Of a stretch of DNA of 64,000 nt, positions 16,081-25,700 are shown piece after piece. The notes below the pieces were generated by a model. That model had not been told where the DNA came from. It did not search any database and saw only the letters and a program-made list of their open reading frames with translations. A program made the translations under genes and the position numbers. The stretch comes from Microbacterium sp. Root553 (GTDB taxonomy: Bacteria; Actinomycetota; Actinomycetes; Actinomycetales; Microbacteriaceae): NCBI RefSeq assembly GCF_001426995.1, contig NZ_LMFY01000001.1, forward strand, positions 818,709 through 882,708, in the 5' to 3' direction. Each line of letters opens with the position of its first letter. The first letter of the stretch is position 1.

Positions 16081-19000
16081 ATGGGTCGAACCCGTACTGA
16101 TTCAACGCGCGGTCTTCTCCGCAGGTGGCGCGCGATCGCGATGGGCGCTTCGAGCTTGCTCGTGGGAGGGATGCTCGTCGCAGGAGGAGTTCTGACGGCA
16201 CCGCCCGCCGTGGCAGCGGTGAACGATCCCATCTCCTGCGGCCAGGTGTATGCCCTCGACCAGAGCCCTGACGCCAACGGTCTGCACAACATCTACAGCA
16301 TGAACACCGCGACCGGGGCCCTGACGCGCAACAACACCCTGACGTACGCCGGCACGCACAACGCTCTGGCGGTCGACGGCGAGGCCGGACTGTTCTGGCT
16401 GGCCACCCAGCAGCCAGGTCAATCGACCGCGTTCGTGACCAGTGTCACCGCGACGACCGGAGCGGTGGCGAACTACCCCGTCACCCTCACCGGTCTTCCC
16501 GCGACCAGCGGTGGCATCGTCATGGGCGCCTTCAACGCCGCCACCGACATCTACTACTACGGAGCCGTCGCCGATTCGACGCTCTACATCTACGGCTTCA
16601 ACCGCGCCACCGACACCCCCATCGCCGGGATCGTCGCCAGAGTCCCCCTGGGCGCGGGGAACAACGGTGACTTCGCCTTCGACAACGCCGGGCGTCTGTA
16701 CATCGTCAGCGCGGGCCTGCTGCTCTCGGTGAACGAGACGATCCCCACGACCGGAACGGCGACCGGCGCACTGCTCACCACGACGAGCATCGCCTCGCCT
16801 CCTGCCGGGTCGCTCGGTTCGATGGCGTTCGGCGGCGACGGGCTGCTGTACCTCGCAGGCATCCCCGACGGCGGCACCGACCGGGTTCGCTACGCGGTCA
16901 ACCCCAGCACCGGAGCGACGATCAACACGATGACGATGACGCCGACGACGAACACCGTCGCCGACTTCGGCTCCTGCGCGTCTCCGAACGTGGTGCGCGT
17001 GGTGAAGGACCTCCCCGGTGGCCGTGTGGTCGCCGGCGACCAGTTCACCGTCTCGGTCACCGGCGGAGCCATCTCCCAGGGCAACACCGGCACGACGCAG
17101 GGCTCGGACTCGGGCGTCCAGGGCGCTCCCGCCGAGGTGGCGGGTCCGGTGATCGGTACGCCCGGTCAGACCTACACGATCACCGAGGCGGGCTCCAACG
17201 GCACGATCCTCGGCAACTACACCAGCACGTGGAGGTGCGTGGATTCCGTCAGCGGACGACAGCTCGCACAGGGGAGCGGATCGTCGGGAACGTTCGTCAT
17301 GCCGAACAACGGCTTCGCGGGCTCCGATGTGCTCTGCACGTTCTCCAATGCGGCGACGCCACCTGATCTGGCGATCACGAAGAGTTCCGACGCGTCGGCG
17401 GATGCGCGGCCCGGCGACGTCGTCACCTACACGGTGACGGCGACGAACACCGGCACGGGCGCGTACACCGACGCGAACCCCGCTGTGGTGTTCGACGACC
17501 TGTCGAAGGTCATCGACGACGGCGCCTACGGCAACGACGCGGCCGCCAGCCGTCCGGGCGCACTGACCTACACCAGCCCCCTGCTGTCGTGGCGCGGTGC
17601 GCTCGGCGTCGGCGAGTCGGTGTCCCTGACCTACAGCGTGACGCTGGGCTCCTCCGGCGACGGCACTGTGCGCAACGTCGCCTGGCAGCCGAACGATCCG
17701 AACACCCCCGTCACCCCGGCGTGCGATCCCGCAGACGCTACCGGCAACGACCCGGTCACCGGTGAGGCGTGTGCCGCGGTGACGGTGCTGCTTCCGCGCC
17801 TGACCATCGAGAAGTCGGCGGACCGCACCGAGCTGCCCGCGGTCGGCGAGACGGTGCAGTACACGATCACGGTCCGGAACCCGGGCCCGGGTGCGTACAC
17901 GGCCTCCGCCCCGGCGAGCGTCACCGACGACCTCTCCAACGTGCTCGATGCCGCGGACTACAACGGCGACGCCACAGCCTCGACGGGCGCGGTCACCGTG
18001 ACGGACAGCACGCTGTCGTGGTCGGGAGCGCTGGCTGCGGGCGCCGAAGCCACCATCACGTATTCCGTGACCTATACCGGCGCGGGAGACATGAACCTCC
18101 GCAACCTGGCATGCGTCCCCGACGAGGATGTCGCTCCCGGAGCACCCGCGTGCGACGTCGTGCAGATCCCCGGATCGGGCCTCACCCAGTGGAAGCAGGT
18201 GCGGGCGTCGGCGACGCCGACCGTCGCCGGCACGGTCCTCACCTACACCCTCTTCTTCAAGAACGACGGAGCGGCTGCAGCGACGGTCGACGCCACCGAT
18301 CACCTGATCCACGTGCTCGACGACGCGGACATCGCGAGCGAGCCGACCTCGGCGAACCTGACGGCTGTGCGCACCGGCGACGAGATCGCCATCACCGGGA
18401 GCGTGGCGCCCGGCGCGACGTACACCGTCACCTATCAGGTCGTCGTCCGCGCCGATGGGCAGCGCGGTGACAGCGTGGCCGCGAACTTCCTGCTGACGAC
18501 CGGGGAGGACCCGCCCACCGACCCGGACTGCGACCCGGACGACACCCAGCTCCCGAACTGCACCAGCACCCCGATCACCGGCATCAGCTACACGAAGAGC
18601 GTCGCCGCGTCGGCGAGTCCTGTGCAGTCGGGGACGGAGCTCACGTACACCATCACGATCACCAACACCGGTGCGACGACGGCAGCGGTGAACCGAGACG
18701 ACGATCTCAGCGGCGTGCTCGATGACGCGACCCTCGTGGGGAGCCCCGAGTCCGACACCGACTCGGTGACGCTCGACGGGCCGACCGAGGGCATCCTCGA
18801 GCTGCGCGGCACGCTGCCGCCAGGCGACACCGCCGAAGTCACCTACACGGTCGAGGTCAAGCCGTCGGGTGAGCGTGGCGACAACCGCTCGGACAACTTC
18901 CTGGTCCCCCCGGGAACGACCCCGCCGGCGGAGTGCGACCCCGCGACCGAGCAGTGCACGACGACACCGATCGGCGGATACACCGTGTCGAAGGCGGCGA

Positions 19001-21753
19001 GTGTCGCGACGGTCCTGCCCGGCGGCGTCGTGACGTACTCCGTCACGGTCACCAACACCGGCTCGGTGGCGTACACGGACGATGCCCCTGCGACCTTCTC
19101 CGATGATCTCTCCGCGGTTCTCGACGATGCCTCGTACAACGGCGACGTCTCCGCCGGAGGGACGGTCGCCGGCGAGACGCTGTCCTGGTCCGGTGCGCTC
19201 GACGTGGGCGCCATGGTCACGGTGACCTATTCGGTCACGGTGAACGACCCGACGACGGGCGACGACGCTCTGAAGAACCGGGTGACGCCGACCGGCCCCG
19301 GAGGCGAGTGCGATCCGGACGCGACATGCGTCACGGAGACGCCGGTGTCCTCGTTCACGGTCGCGAAGGCCGCATCGGCCGACACGGCGATGCCCGGTGC
19401 CGTCGTCACGTACACGATCACCGTCACGAACACCGGAGCGGTGGCCTACACCGACGCGGCGCCGGCATCGTTCACCGACGACCTCTCGGCGGTGCTCGAT
19501 GACGCGACGTACAACGCCGACGCCTCTGCAGGTGCGGCACTCACCGAGACGACCCTGTCGTGGTCGGGCCCCCTCGGCGTCGGAGAGACGGTCGAGGTGA
19601 CCTACTCGGTCACCGTGAACGACCCGATCACGGGCGACCAGAACCTCACCAACACCGTCGTCCCCGACGCACCCGGCGGATCCTGCGGCGAGGGCGATTG
19701 CGGAACCACCACGCCGGTCGCCTCGTTCACCGTCGACAAGACCTCCAGCGCCGCGACGGCGATGCCCGGTGACACCGTCACCTACACCGTCACCGTGACC
19801 AACACCAGTGCCGTGCCCTACACGGATGCCGATCCGGCGTCCTTCCGGGACGACCTCTCGGCGGTGCTCGACGATGCCTCGTACAACGACGATGCGACGA
19901 ACGGAGCCACGCTGTCGGGCACGACCCTCACGTGGTCCGGCCCCCTCGCTGCGGGGGCGAGCATCGACATCACCTACTCGGTCACGGTCGACAAGCCTGT
20001 GACGGGCGACTTCGTGCTCCGCAACGTCGTCACCCCGACCGGACCCGGAGGGTCGTGCGCGACCGCCTGCGAGACGACGACGCCGATCGGCTCCCTCCGT
20101 GTGGAGAAGTCGACGGATGCCACCGCCGTCCTGCCCGGAGACGTCGTCGAGTACTCCATCACCGTCACCAACACCGGACAGGTGGACTACACCGACGCGC
20201 AGCCGGCATCGTTCACCGACGATCTGTCGCAGGTGCTCGACGACGCCGCTTACGACGGCAACGCGGTGAGCACCAGCGGGGCCGGGGTCTCGTACGACGA
20301 GCCGACCCTCACCTGGGCTGGTCCGCTCGCGGTCGGAGACACGGTCACCGTGACCTACTCGGTCACCGTGAACGACCCGGCGACAGGCGACCAGACGCTC
20401 GAGAACGCCGTCGTCACCCCGCCCGGCATCGGCGGGAACTGCGAACCGGGCTCGACGGACCCCGCGTGCATCGCGAACGTGCCCTCCGGGTCGTTCACGG
20501 TCTCGAAGTCCGCACAACCCGACTCGGCGCTGCCGGGTGACGTGGTCACCTACACCGTCACCGTCACGAACACGGGTGAGATCCCGTACACGACGGAGAA
20601 GCCGGCGTCGTTCACCGACGACCTCTCCCGCGTGCTCGACGACGCCGCCTACAACGACGACGTCTCGCCGGGCGGCGCGGTCAGCGGAACGACACTCACA
20701 TGGTCGGGACCGCTCGCGGTCGGCGAGGTGCGAGAGGTGACCTACTCCGTCACGGTCGATGACCCGGTGACCGGGGACTTCACTCTCCGCAACGTGGTCG
20801 CCCCCTCCTCCCCCGGTGGCGAGTGCGTCGAAGGACAGTGCATCACCGACACTCCCATCGCCTCCTACACGGTCGTCAAGCAGGCGGACGTGGACGATGT
20901 GCCCCTCGGCGGCACGGTCGACTACTCGATCACGGTGACGAACACCGGTCAGGTCGCCTATACCGACGATACGGCCGCGTCCTTCGCCGACGACCTGAGC
21001 GAGGTGCTCGACGATGCGACCTACAACGGGGACGCCACCGGCGGCGCGATGGTCGACGGCGACGCGCTGAACTGGAGCGGACCGCTGGCCGTGGGCGAGT
21101 CGGTGACGATCACCTACTCGGTCACCGTCAACGCGCCGGCGACCGGCGATGGCAACCTCCGCAATGCGGTGATCCCCGATGGTCCCGGCGGCGGATGCGC
21201 GACCAGCGACGGGTGCATCACCGACACTCCGGTCGCGGCGTACCACGTACGCAAGACGGCATCGACAGCCGTCGCCGTCGTCGGAGACACCGTCACGTTC
21301 ACGATCGCCGTGACCAACACCGGACAGGTGGCGTACACGACGGAGCGTCCGGCGACGTTCACCGACGATCTCAGCTCGACGCTGAAGATCGCGACGTTCA
21401 ACGACGACGCGACCGGTTCGGCCGTCTACACGCGGCCGGTTCTCTCCTGGGCAGGCGAGCTGGCACCGGGCGAGACGGCGACGGTCACCTACTCGGTCAC
21501 AATCCGGCAGGTAGGCGAGATCCTCAACGTCGTCGTCACTCCCGACGGATCCGGTGCCAACTGCATCCCCGGCTCGAGCGACCCCGACTGCCGGACGCAG
21601 ACGACCATCGTGCCTCCGGGCCTGGCCACCACCGGCATGGCGCTCTGGATGACCGCTCCCGTCGCGGGACTGGTGCTGCTCCTCATCGGATACGGCCTGA
21701 TCCGACGGCGCAACGGCCGGCGCGATGACGCCGAGGCGATGGAACCGGCCTGA
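16081..21753 (+). CDS. giant cell-wall-anchored surface protein with 11 DUF11-like repeats
   Basis: 1,890 residues. A signal peptide (RRWRAIAMGASSLLVGG... ending near AVAA, residue ~45) is followed by a propeller-like DUF6923-type domain (about 50-300) and a SpaA/prealbumin-like domain (about 302-425). Eleven ~115-130-residue repeats of the DUF11 type follow (427-1845), each with a VTYTVTVTNTG-like strand and most with a DDLSxVLDDA segment. The C-terminus has LATTG at residues 1848-1852, a hydrophobic helix and an RRRNGRR tail: a sortase signal of the LAXTG class used by sortase E. It is probably covalently fixed to peptidoglycan as a stalk or adhesin. The start at ATG 16081 has AAAGGA upstream. 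Ligand unknown. Confidence 0.9.
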   Translation: MGRTRTDSTRGLLRRWRAIAMGASSLLVGGMLVAGGVLTAPPAVAAVNDPISCGQVYALDQSPDANGLHNIYSMNTATGALTRNNTLTYAGTHNALAVDGEAGLFWLATQQPGQSTAFVTSVTATTGAVANYPVTLTGLPATSGGIVMGAFNAATDIYYYGAVADSTLYIYGFNRATDTPIAGIVARVPLGAGNNGDFAFDNAGRLYIVSAGLLLSVNETIPTTGTATGALLTTTSIASPPAGSLGSMAFGGDGLLYLAGIPDGGTDRVRYAVNPSTGATINTMTMTPTTNTVADFGSCASPNVVRVVKDLPGGRVVAGDQFTVSVTGGAISQGNTGTTQGSDSGVQGAPAEVAGPVIGTPGQTYTITEAGSNGTILGNYTSTWRCVDSVSGRQLAQGSGSSGTFVMPNNGFAGSDVLCTFSNAATPPDLAITKSSDASADARPGDVVTYTVTATNTGTGAYTDANPAVVFDDLSKVIDDGAYGNDAAASRPGALTYTSPLLSWRGALGVGESVSLTYSVTLGSSGDGTVRNVAWQPNDPNTPVTPACDPADATGNDPVTGEACAAVTVLLPRLTIEKSADRTELPAVGETVQYTITVRNPGPGAYTASAPASVTDDLSNVLDAADYNGDATASTGAVTVTDSTLSWSGALAAGAEATITYSVTYTGAGDMNLRNLACVPDEDVAPGAPACDVVQIPGSGLTQWKQVRASATPTVAGTVLTYTLFFKNDGAAAATVDATDHLIHVLDDADIASEPTSANLTAVRTGDEIAITGSVAPGATYTVTYQVVVRADGQRGDSVAANFLLTTGEDPPTDPDCDPDDTQLPNCTSTPITGISYTKSVAASASPVQSGTELTYTITITNTGATTAAVNRDDDLSGVLDDATLVGSPESDTDSVTLDGPTEGILELRGTLPPGDTAEVTYTVEVKPSGERGDNRSDNFLVPPGTTPPAECDPATEQCTTTPIGGYTVSKAASVATVLPGGVVTYSVTVTNTGSVAYTDDAPATFSDDLSAVLDDASYNGDVSAGGTVAGETLSWSGALDVGAMVTVTYSVTVNDPTTGDDALKNRVTPTGPGGECDPDATCVTETPVSSFTVAKAASADTAMPGAVVTYTITVTNTGAVAYTDAAPASFTDDLSAVLDDATYNADASAGAALTETTLSWSGPLGVGETVEVTYSVTVNDPITGDQNLTNTVVPDAPGGSCGEGDCGTTTPVASFTVDKTSSAATAMPGDTVTYTVTVTNTSAVPYTDADPASFRDDLSAVLDDASYNDDATNGATLSGTTLTWSGPLAAGASIDITYSVTVDKPVTGDFVLRNVVTPTGPGGSCATACETTTPIGSLRVEKSTDATAVLPGDVVEYSITVTNTGQVDYTDAQPASFTDDLSQVLDDAAYDGNAVSTSGAGVSYDEPTLTWAGPLAVGDTVTVTYSVTVNDPATGDQTLENAVVTPPGIGGNCEPGSTDPACIANVPSGSFTVSKSAQPDSALPGDVVTYTVTVTNTGEIPYTTEKPASFTDDLSRVLDDAAYNDDVSPGGAVSGTTLTWSGPLAVGEVREVTYSVTVDDPVTGDFTLRNVVAPSSPGGECVEGQCITDTPIASYTVVKQADVDDVPLGGTVDYSITVTNTGQVAYTDDTAASFADDLSEVLDDATYNGDATGGAMVDGDALNWSGPLAVGESVTITYSVTVNAPATGDGNLRNAVIPDGPGGGCATSDGCITDTPVAAYHVRKTASTAVAVVGDTVTFTIAVTNTGQVAYTTERPATFTDDLSSTLKIATFNDDATGSAVYTRPVLSWAGELAPGETATVTYSVTIRQVGEILNVVVTPDGSGANCIPGSSDPDCRTQTTIVPPGLATTGMALWMTAPVAGLVLLLIGYGLIRRRNGRRDDAEAMEPA

Positions 21754-21863
21754 CAGCGAGCGGGTCCGATGGCAGCCGCATGTCATCGGGCCCGTTCTTC
21801 GGGGGAGATAGGCCTGTCCGGCACGGATAGGCTGCGAAGTGGGATAAGGAACGGGGCGAGAAC

Positions 21864-23438
21864 GTGGCGCTGAGATCCGAATCGTTGCGCATCACGATGG
21901 ATGCGCTGATCACCGCTGAGGCGTGGGAGGACCTCGTCTCGTTCATCCAGGGCAACTGGACAGAGCTGCTCGCACAGGATCCGATGTCGGCCAGGGAGGC
22001 GCTCGAGGCCCTGCCCGATGAGGTTCTGGTCGCTCACCCCCGCGCCTCTCTGGCGAAGGGCTACCTCGACCGCATCGCCCCGGGAGATCACGCGCACACG
22101 ATGCGGTTCCGCAAGGCGACTCCCGCGGGTCCACCGCGCGGCGTCTTCGATGAGCTCGTGCAGTTGAGCATCCGGGCGACGGCGCGACGCGCCAGTGGCG
22201 AGTACGACGCCGCCGAGAAGATGGCCCGCGAGGCGCGAGAGCTCCTCGACGCGGCGGAGTCCTCGGACCGCGAGCAGATGCAGCAGGCACTGCCCGAGAT
22301 GACCTACGCCTGGGGCTACGTCCGTGAGCTCGCCGGGGATCTGGACGGCGCCAGACGGGAGTTCGTCGACAGCTACGACATCGCCCTGATGATCGATGAT
22401 CAGATGGGCCGCGCACGAGCGGCGGGAGCGCTGGCCTGGGTCGACGCACTGGCCGGCAGAAACACCGAGGCACGCGCGTGGCTCGCCCGCCTGCCCGAGA
22501 TCGGCGATGCGTGGTGGGCCGGGCGCAGCATCGTGCCGGCGCAGCTCGCGGAGGTCATGCTCCTGATCGGCACGTTCGAGTTCGACGAGGCACGTCGAGT
22601 CCTCGCGCAGATCGATCTGCGTCCCGCCCGTGAACGCTGGCCGGCCCACAAGCTCCTCAGCGCGCTGCTGGTCGATTCCCACGTGGATGCGGTCACCATC
22701 CTCGCCGAGATCGATGCGGCCTCGGCCGCGATGCCCGACGAGCGCGCCGAGCGAGGAGAGGGCGCGGCCTTCCTCGCCATCGCCCGACACAGACTGCTCG
22801 CGAAGCTGGGTTCGCAGTCCGCCGCACGTCTCGAGCTGAACGGCGTCGTCGTTCCGCCGTCATCTCTCGGCGCGAAGATGATCGAGCTCTGGAAGATCGC
22901 CGATGACGCCAGATCCGGTCGCGTCGAGCGCGTCGAGCGCTCCGCCACCGCTCTGACGCTGTCGCCGGCCGCGTCGCCCTGGGTCATGGTCGCGGCGCTC
23001 GCGCTCAAAGCCGGCGCGGAGTCGTCTCTCGGCGTGCCGACGGCGTCGAGGACGTGGGAGTCAGCGGTGGCGCTCGCCAACCGGGAGCACCTCTACAGCG
23101 CGCTGGCGGTGGGAGACGGTCGCGAGATCCCGACGCTGATGCAGAGCAGTTCCGAGTCCCTCCCTCCGGAGATCGCCGCACACATCCTCCGCACCGCCGG
23201 ATCCCGGGTGCACGACCCGTTCCTCGCGCTCACTCCGCGAGAGCACGTCGTGCTGGCCGCGCGACTGCGCGGACTGACGGTCGGGGAGACCGCGGAGGCC
23301 GTCTTCGTGTCGGTGAACACCGTGAAGACGCAGCTCAGGACCGTGTATCGCAAGATCGGCGTCACCACCTTCTCGCAGTTGAAGCGCGCCGCCAGCATGC
23401 ACGGCTACATCCCCCTCCCGCAGGACGACGGGGGCTGA
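21864..23438 (+). CDS. LuxR-family transcriptional regulator with TPR-like sensor region
   Basis: 524 residues from GTG 21864. Residues 1-440 are all-helical with repeat-like pairs (EYDAAEKMAREARELLDAAE; GDLDGARREFVDSYDIA), like the TPR portion of MalT/LAL regulators, but without their N-terminal ATPase. A LuxR-type DNA-binding domain ends the protein (LTPREHVVLAARLRGLTVG... VSVNTVKTQLRTVYRKIG). It lies 110 bases downstream of the surface protein gene in the same direction and may control it; that link is only positional. Confidence 0.85.
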   Translation: MALRSESLRITMDALITAEAWEDLVSFIQGNWTELLAQDPMSAREALEALPDEVLVAHPRASLAKGYLDRIAPGDHAHTMRFRKATPAGPPRGVFDELVQLSIRATARRASGEYDAAEKMAREARELLDAAESSDREQMQQALPEMTYAWGYVRELAGDLDGARREFVDSYDIALMIDDQMGRARAAGALAWVDALAGRNTEARAWLARLPEIGDAWWAGRSIVPAQLAEVMLLIGTFEFDEARRVLAQIDLRPARERWPAHKLLSALLVDSHVDAVTILAEIDAASAAMPDERAERGEGAAFLAIARHRLLAKLGSQSAARLELNGVVVPPSSLGAKMIELWKIADDARSGRVERVERSATALTLSPAASPWVMVAALALKAGAESSLGVPTASRTWESAVALANREHLYSALAVGDGREIPTLMQSSSESLPPEIAAHILRTAGSRVHDPFLALTPREHVVLAARLRGLTVGETAEAVFVSVNTVKTQLRTVYRKIGVTTFSQLKRAASMHGYIPLPQDDGG

Positions 23439-23513
23439 ATCGTCCTGGCGCGCGGGGCGGCGCTCGAGCCGCTCCATGACCCCGACTCCGACTCCGGAGA
23501 AGCGCACCAGAAC

Positions 23514-23557
23514 GCGGAAGACCGGCCGATCCCTTCAGGGAACCGACCGGTCTTTCG
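23514..23557. terminator. hairpin between convergent LuxR and SRPBCC genes
   Basis: The left arm around 23515-23533 and right arm 23538-23556 pair around a TTCA loop with a bulge and a few mismatches. The right-arm core GGAACCGACCGGTCTT is identical to that of the hairpin at 15776-15818. It sits between two converging genes and should stop transcription from both sides. Confidence 0.65.
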
Positions 23558-23569
23558 GCGTCTCACCCG

Positions 23570-24547
23570 TCAGACGGCAAGCAGCTCCCGCTCGAGGCGT
23601 GCGTACGACGTCTCCATGCCCTCGGCCATGCCGGTGGCGAGGATCATGTCGCGCGTCTCCTTGTCGGGGTACTCGATGTAGAGGGTGATGAGAGTCGCCC
23701 CGTCCTCCTCGTAGAGGTTCAGGTCGTTCAGCGTCTCGACCGGCATCCCGATCATCCGCTCCGTCTGCACCGACCGCCGCGGGGCGTCGATCAGCAGCGC
23801 CTCCCCCTCGAACCCGAACGGCTCCCCCTCGGTGTCGCCGACCGGCGCCCAGGAGGTGCGATAGCTCTGCCCCACCTCGGTGGCGACGGTGACCTCGGTC
23901 ATCTCCCACCCATCGGGCCCGAGCAGCCACTGCTTCATGAGGTCGGGCTCGTTGTGAGCGCGCCAGACCAGCTCGCGCGGCCCTTCGACGAGGCGGGTGA
24001 TGCGCACGTGCACGTCGTCGAGGAGCGCGACCTGCGTGCCCTTGCCCTGCGCGTAGTCGCGGAGGTCCTGCAGCACGGCGTCCATCTGGCTCATCGCCAT
24101 GGTGGTCCCCTCGATCGCGCCCATCGCGATGAGCTGCTCGAGCGCCTCGGCCGACGCGAAGTGGCTGGTGTTGACCATGCGCGTCCCTTCGGCGGTCTGC
24201 TCGAAGGTGAACGTCATGCGCATGGAGGGCAGGTCGGGGTTCGGATGCCCGTCGTCGTCGGCGAACGCGTCGATGACCGCGAAACCGTGCGGTCGGTCGA
24301 TCTCGAGGAACTCCCAGGTGCCTGCCGCCTTCTCGCCGCGGGGCCCATGCATCGTGTAGTCCGCGCGGCCGCCCACCGTCTGATCCCACGAGGTGAAGGT
24401 CGCGGGCCATCCGGGGGGACCCCAGAAGCGCTCGAGCTGACGGGGGTCGCTGTACACGTCCCACACCCGCTCGACGGGCGCCGCGAGGTCGGCGATAACC
24501 GTCATGGTGAGGTTCTCGGTATCGGTGATGACGTCGGTGACAGGCAT
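23570..24547 (-). CDS. tandem AHSA1/SRPBCC-domain protein
   Basis: 325 residues, two START-like AHSA1 domains in series: one at about 12-160 (ADLAAPVERVWDVYSDPRQLERFWGPP) and one at about 172-325 (RLVEGPRELVWRAHNEPDLMKQWLLGP). Each has the F/W-WGP-type signature of the Aha1/CalC-like family. Such proteins bind hydrophobic small molecules; the ligand is unknown. A single AHSA1 domain is about 150 residues, so this is a fusion. It starts one base after the stop of the ArsR gene, and ArsR-AHSA1 pairs are common, with the regulator repressing its own operon. Confidence 0.85.
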   Translation of the reverse strand: MPVTDVITDTENLTMTVIADLAAPVERVWDVYSDPRQLERFWGPPGWPATFTSWDQTVGGRADYTMHGPRGEKAAGTWEFLEIDRPHGFAVIDAFADDDGHPNPDLPSMRMTFTFEQTAEGTRMVNTSHFASAEALEQLIAMGAIEGTTMAMSQMDAVLQDLRDYAQGKGTQVALLDDVHVRITRLVEGPRELVWRAHNEPDLMKQWLLGPDGWEMTEVTVATEVGQSYRTSWAPVGDTEGEPFGFEGEALLIDAPRRSVQTERMIGMPVETLNDLNLYEEDGATLITLYIEYPDKETRDMILATGMAEGMETSYARLERELLAV

Positions 24548-24548
24548 A

Positions 24549-24965
24549 TCAGTCTCCTTCTCCAGTGGTCGTGCGGGTGCTGTCTTCGGTGGTCGTGCGG
24601 GTGCTGTCTTCGGCGGTCGGTCGATCTGCCGGCGCCGCGGCCAGCAGGTCGTCGAGCCGGGCGATGCGCGACCGCCACAGCTCTTCGTATCGGGCGAGGA
24701 GCGCCCTGGCACGGGCGATCATCTCGGGATTCGCGCGGACGAGCCGCTCGCGCCCCTCGGCGCGCTTGACGATGAGATCGGCGGCCTCGAGCACGGACAC
24801 GTGCTTCTGCACCGCCGCGAACGACATGTCGTATTCGGAGGCGAGGGTCGAGACGGACTGCTCCCGCTCGATCGTCCGGCGCAGGATGTCGCGTCGGGTC
24901 GACGTCGCCAGTGCGTGGAAAACACGGTCGACCTCCGCTTCGCTCAGTTCTCTTTGTGCAACCAT
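24549..24965 (-). CDS. ArsR-family transcriptional regulator
   Basis: 138 residues. A winged-helix domain (residues 8-85) contains FHALATSTRRDILRRTIE and the recognition helix MSFAAVQKHVSVLEAADLI, as in ArsR regulators paired with AHSA1 proteins. There are no metal-binding cysteines. The C-terminal tail contains two copies of the octapeptide TRTTTEDS produced by a 24-base tandem duplication. It is the first gene of a two-gene operon and probably represses it through the palindrome overlapping its own start codon. Confidence 0.9.
   Translation of the reverse strand: MVAQRELSEAEVDRVFHALATSTRRDILRRTIEREQSVSTLASEYDMSFAAVQKHVSVLEAADLIVKRAEGRERLVRANPEMIARARALLARYEELWRSRIARLDDLLAAAPADRPTAEDSTRTTTEDSTRTTTGEGD
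24565..24612. repeat. perfect 24-base tandem duplication inside the ArsR gene
   Basis: The units at 24565-24588 and 24589-24612 are identical, beginning GTGGTCGTGC and ending GTCTTCG. They keep the reading frame and add eight residues to the regulator's C-terminal tail. This is recent enough that no base differs. Confidence 0.85.
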
Positions 24966-24972
24966 TTGGTTG
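24959..24972. promoter_or_regulatory. probable ArsR operator overlapping the start codon
   Basis: CAACCA-TT-TGGTTG is a perfect 6-2-6 inverted repeat covering the ArsR start codon (24963-24965). AT-rich sequence (GTACGTTATTCC) lies just upstream on the minus strand. The position suits an autorepressor. Confidence 0.5.
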
Positions 24973-25369
24973 TACGTTATTCCTGAGTGGAGTGGATGTC
25001 AAGAGATCGGTGAGAATCGCGTCTCTAGATCTGACTAGCCCCTTTACTTCGGACTACACGAGGGTGAACCGGACCGAGTCCGATCTGAAGCAGAGCGCTG
25101 GGGCCACCTCCGCCCGGATTGGCGATGAGCCAGCGGGGACCGCGGGGACAGTCGGATCGTCAGGTGGACTCTGGGCGAGTCGCGCTTCCCCAGCACCACC
25201 ACAGGCACCCGGCCGCAAACGATCGAATACGGTAGCTCGTCGCCCCGTGGAGGCATTCGACAACTTCGTGCCAACTTCGGCGGGACAGGCGCCGGTCGCC
25301 CCAGACGCTCTTGATCGCCGAACCTTGCATGTGTAATGTTTTTGTTACAGGTGCATACGAGAGGCATGA
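24973..25369. other. gene-poor stretch with an inverted repeat before the second ArsR-like gene
   Basis: About 400 bases lacking a convincing gene; short open frames on both strands have no recognisable product and atypical composition. Near its right end TGTAA (25332-25336) and TTACA (25345-25349) form an inverted repeat within an AT-rich run (GTGTAATGTTTTTGTTACAG), a likely promoter/operator for the gene at 25370. GAGAGG at about 25359-25364 is its ribosome site. Confidence 0.45.
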
Positions 25370-25687
25370 GTGAATATCGAGCAGTTAGCCGCGACGCTGG
25401 CAGCGATCGCGAGTCCGCAGCGGCTACGGATCCTCGCGACGCTTGCCGATGACAGGCTGCACGTCAGCGCGCTTGCTCGACGCGTGGACATGAGCCGCGC
25501 ACTGCTCTACATGCACCTCACCAAGCTCGAGGCCGCCGGTTTCGTCGTCGGCGGGCTGGAGCTGAGCGCGGACGGCAAGGCACTGAAGTACTTCGAGGCG
25601 ACGCCGTTCGTGCTCACCATCGACCTGCCGACCATCAGCGCAGCAGTGGCGCTGTCGCCGATCTCATCCACCGACGAAACAGACTGA
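25370..25687 (+). CDS. ArsR-like winged-helix regulator
   Basis: 105 residues from GTG 25370 (GAGAGG 5 bases upstream; an ATG at 25366 is out of frame). The fold is visible as LAAIASPQRLRILATLADDRLHVSALARRVDMSRALLYMHLTKLEAAGFV. The last third (FEATPFVLTIDLPTISAAV) is a beta-strand pair used in ligand-free members. There are no metal-site cysteines. It is followed after 13 bases by a small membrane protein. This two-gene pairing is a frequent arrangement in actinobacteria; its signal is unknown. Confidence 0.82.
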   Translation: MNIEQLAATLAAIASPQRLRILATLADDRLHVSALARRVDMSRALLYMHLTKLEAAGFVVGGLELSADGKALKYFEATPFVLTIDLPTISAAVALSPISSTDETD

Positions 25688-25700
25688 GAAGAGAACTGAC

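Noticed and set aside
16102..21786. A 1,894-codon open frame antisense to the giant surface protein
   Set aside because: Its arginine/valine/glycine-rich, low-complexity translation is typical of the mirror frame of a high-GC gene, while the sense strand has a signal peptide, repeats and an anchor.
21864..23438. LAL/STAND-type ATPase regulator
   Set aside because: There is no Walker A motif; the N-terminal part is only TPR-like helical repeat.
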